Notes under the pieces: generated by a model
Databases searched by the model: none
What the model was told of the DNA's origin: nothing
Seen by the model: only the letters and a program-made list of their open reading frames with translations
In this document: positions 59,131 through 60,637 of the stretch, in pieces
Numbering within the stretch: position 1 is the first letter of the stretch
Layout: each line of letters starts with the position of its first letter
Translations under genes and position numbers: made by a program
NCBI GenBank assembly: GCA_036506495.1
Contig: DASXRQ010000061.1
Location: 1 to 60,637, forward strand
Direction: 5' to 3'
Length of the DNA stretch: 60,637 nt
Origin: DASXRC01 sp036506495
GTDB lineage: Bacteria; Actinomycetota; Actinomycetes; Mycobacteriales; Micromonosporaceae

Positions 59131-60507
59131 ATGGACATTGTGAAACCGGAGCGGATCCTGGTCGTCGGCGGGGGTCACGTCGGGCTGTACGCGGCCCTCC
59201 GCCTATCGAAGAAGCTCAAGTCCCGCGAGGCCGAGGTCGTGGTCGTCGACCCTCAGCCGCACATGACGTACCAGCCGTTCCTACCCGAGGCATCGGCGGG
59301 AAGCATCTCGCCGCGGCACGCGGTCGTGCCGCTGCGTCGGGAGCTTCGGCGGTGTCACATCGTGTCCGGCGAAGTCACGCGGATTGAGCACGCGCACAAG
59401 ACGGCCACCGTCCAACCGATCGTCGGGCCGGCCCGGGAGATCACCTACGACCACATCGTCGTGGCGCCCGGCTCGGTCTCGCGGACGCTGCCGATCCCGG
59501 GGCTGCGCGAGAATGCGATCGGGTTCAAGACCATTGGCGAGGCCATCTACCTGCGCAATCACGTGCTGGATCGGCTGGACGTCGCCGCCGCGACCACGGA
59601 TCCCGACACCCGCCGCCGCGCGCTGACGTTCGTGTTCGTCGGCGGTGGGTACGCCGGGATCGAGGCACTCGCCGAAATGGAGGACATGGCCCGGGACGCG
59701 CTGCGCTACTACCCGGAGCTGTCGCCGGACGACATGCACTGGGTGCTCATCGAGGCGACCCAGCGGATCCTGCCCGAGGTCGACCGCGACATGGGTGCGT
59801 ACACGGTCAAGCAGCTCCTCAAGCGCCGGCTGGACATCCGGCTGGACACCCGGCTGGAGTCCTGTGTGGACGGTGTCGCGAAGCTGTCCGACGGCGACAG
59901 CTTTGCCGCCGACACGATCGTCTGGACCGCGGGCGTGAAGGCATCCCCAATGCTCGTGGCCACCGACCTGCCCCGGGACGACAAGGGCCGGCTCACCTGC
60001 CTGCCGACCCTGCAGGTGGTGTCGGGACAGACCGTGGTCGAGGGCGCCTGGAGCGCGGGCGACTGCGCCGCGGTGCCGGACCTGACCGGCCCGCCGGGGG
60101 CGCTGTGCTCGCCGAGCGCACAGCACGCGGTACGTCAGGCCAAGCGGCTCGCCGACAACATCCGCGCCGTCATGAGGGGCAGAGAGCCGGTCGCGTACCG
60201 GCACAAGTACCTCGGCAGCGTGGCCAGCCTCGGCCTGCACAAGGGTGTCGCCCAGGTGTACGGCGTGAAGGTCACCGGCTTCATCGCGTGGTTCATGCAC
60301 CGCACGTACCACCTGGGGCGCATCCCGTCGTTGAACCGCAAGATCCGGGTCGTCGCGGACTGGACGCTCGCCCTGTTCCTCAAGCGCGAGGTGATCTCGC
60401 TCGGTCAGGTGCACGAGCCGCGGGAACCCTTCACCGTGGTGACCCCCGCGGTCTGGCCCGCCTCCCCGCCCAACTCCGTCGGAGTTGGGCGCACCGAGGG
60501 CGGCTGA
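59131..60507 (+). CDS. ndh: Type II NADH dehydrogenase (NDH-2)
   Basis: 458 aa single-polypeptide NADH:menaquinone oxidoreductase candidate. FAD-binding GGGHVGLYAA near residue 12 and NAD-binding FVGGGYAGIEA near 170. TYQPFLPEASAG is the quinone-side motif, and WSAGDCAAVPDL near 310 binds FAD. No long C-terminal membrane helix is present; attachment is probably by amphipathic segments (GVKVTGFIAWFMHRTYHL). The last residues PNSVGVGRTEGG are partly encoded by a palindrome repeat. ATG follows GAGGGGAA. Confidence 0.9.
   Translation: MDIVKPERILVVGGGHVGLYAALRLSKKLKSREAEVVVVDPQPHMTYQPFLPEASAGSISPRHAVVPLRRELRRCHIVSGEVTRIEHAHKTATVQPIVGPAREITYDHIVVAPGSVSRTLPIPGLRENAIGFKTIGEAIYLRNHVLDRLDVAAATTDPDTRRRALTFVFVGGGYAGIEALAEMEDMARDALRYYPELSPDDMHWVLIEATQRILPEVDRDMGAYTVKQLLKRRLDIRLDTRLESCVDGVAKLSDGDSFAADTIVWTAGVKASPMLVATDLPRDDKGRLTCLPTLQVVSGQTVVEGAWSAGDCAAVPDLTGPPGALCSPSAQHAVRQAKRLADNIRAVMRGREPVAYRHKYLGSVASLGLHKGVAQVYGVKVTGFIAWFMHRTYHLGRIPSLNRKIRVVADWTLALFLKREVISLGQVHEPREPFTVVTPAVWPASPPNSVGVGRTEGG
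60468..60490. repeat. Short palindrome P5 encoding the NDH-2 C-terminus
   Basis: GCCCAACTCCG, then T, then its complement: a perfect 23-nt palindrome. In frame it encodes PNSVGVG near the end of NDH-2. Confidence 0.8.
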
Positions 60508-60511
60508 CCGC

Positions 60512-60530
60512 CCAACTCTGACGGAGTTGC
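60512..60530. repeat. Short palindrome P6 after NDH-2
   Basis: CCAACTCTGACGGAGTTGC, the same core as P4 with one end mismatch, starts 5 nt after the NDH-2 stop and 42 nt after P5, the same spacing as between P2 and P3. Confidence 0.7.
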
Positions 60531-60538
60531 GGGAGGGC

Positions 60539-60568
60539 GCGGACACGCGCGGGCGGCCGCGTGTCCGC
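60539..60568. terminator. Hairpin between convergent genes
   Basis: GCGGACACGCG pairs with CGCGTGTCCGC, 11 bp with an 8-nt loop. A second partial copy of GGACACGCGC follows at 60571. It lies between NDH-2 (+) and a gene entering from the right on the minus strand. Confidence 0.65.
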
Positions 60569-60587
60569 CCGGACACGCGCGCGCGGC

Positions 60588-60637
60588 TCAGCCCACCCGC
60601 CAGACCCAGGCGTCGGCGATCGGCCGCCCCGGCCCGA
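60588..60637 (-). CDS. 3' end of a minus-strand gene (unidentified)
   Basis: A minus-strand frame ends GPGRPIADAWVWRVG-stop with TGA at 60590-60588. The position after a convergent terminator supports a real gene end, but only ~16 codons lie inside the window, so it cannot be identified. Confidence 0.4.
   Translation of the reverse strand, partial: GPGRPIADAWVWRVG

Overview
The window is a continuous piece of a high-GC actinobacterial chromosome. It has very GC-rich third codon positions, many GTG starts, NTGA start/stop overlaps, leaderless-type promoters, lipoproteins and GC-rich hairpins without U-tracts. The order icmB-like/sucC/sucD/DUF6350/purN/purH and the block eno/DivIC/DUF501/ArgA-type GNAT/Ppx suggest Micromonosporaceae or a close relative. 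This placement rests on gene content only. No phage, integrase, transposase, CRISPR array, rRNA or tRNA was seen. Most genes are core metabolism, so novelty here lies mainly in regulatory and repeat DNA.

Layout. 1-5.3 kb: end of a peptide ABC importer operon (permease C fragment, lipoprotein receptor, permease B, two ATPases). 5.5-6.0 kb (-): chorismate mutase behind what reads as a Phe/Tyr attenuator with a leaderless 22-residue leader peptide. 6.0-12.3 kb: secreted 5'-nucleotidase, UvrD/PcrA helicase and two tandem M23 peptidases. 12.7-23.4 kb: B12-binding mutase subunit, sucCD, DUF6350, purNH, pentapeptide protein, folD, mdh, ung, with two small DUF4190-type membrane genes in opposite orientation. 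23.3-25.5 kb: MBL-fold hydrolase and NADP isocitrate dehydrogenase. 25.9-30.6 kb (-): a compact four-gene operon of APS kinase with a degenerate sulfurylase domain, galT, an alpha/beta hydrolase, and an S51-like protein carrying a CysRS-like tail. 30.8-34.3 kb: two linked ABC-2 ATPase/permease pairs. 34.4-38.5 kb (-): PEP carboxylase and a multi-pass membrane protein. 38.6-46.9 kb: S66 peptidase, mfd, a lipoprotein, mazG and a DUF885 peptidase. 46.9-53.2 kb: lipoprotein (-), eno, divIC-like, DUF501, argA-like, ppx, and a PadR/HAAS pair. 53.2-60.6 kb: dienelactone hydrolase, family-5 UDG, a DUF4129/MoxR/DUF58 envelope operon, type II NADH dehydrogenase and the end of an unidentified (-) gene.

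Four signals cut across the genes. (1) The Phe/Tyr attenuator before chorismate mutase. (2) A set of ~62-63 nt palindromic elements at 5396, 13253, 34294, 45148 and 49101; the 34294 and 49101 copies are 54/62 identical in inverted orientation. (3) A short palindrome with core CAACTYCGNCGRAGTTG, seen six times, which supplies coding sequence or stop codons to three genes. (4) Seven start codons, including the leader peptide, placed 6-7 nt after a -10-like hexamer, as expected for leaderless mRNAs.

Functionally, sucCD, mdh, icd, ppc and eno cover the TCA cycle and the PEP node. purNH and folD are linked through formyl-tetrahydrofolate. The two UDGs, mfd and PcrA are DNA-repair functions spread through the window.
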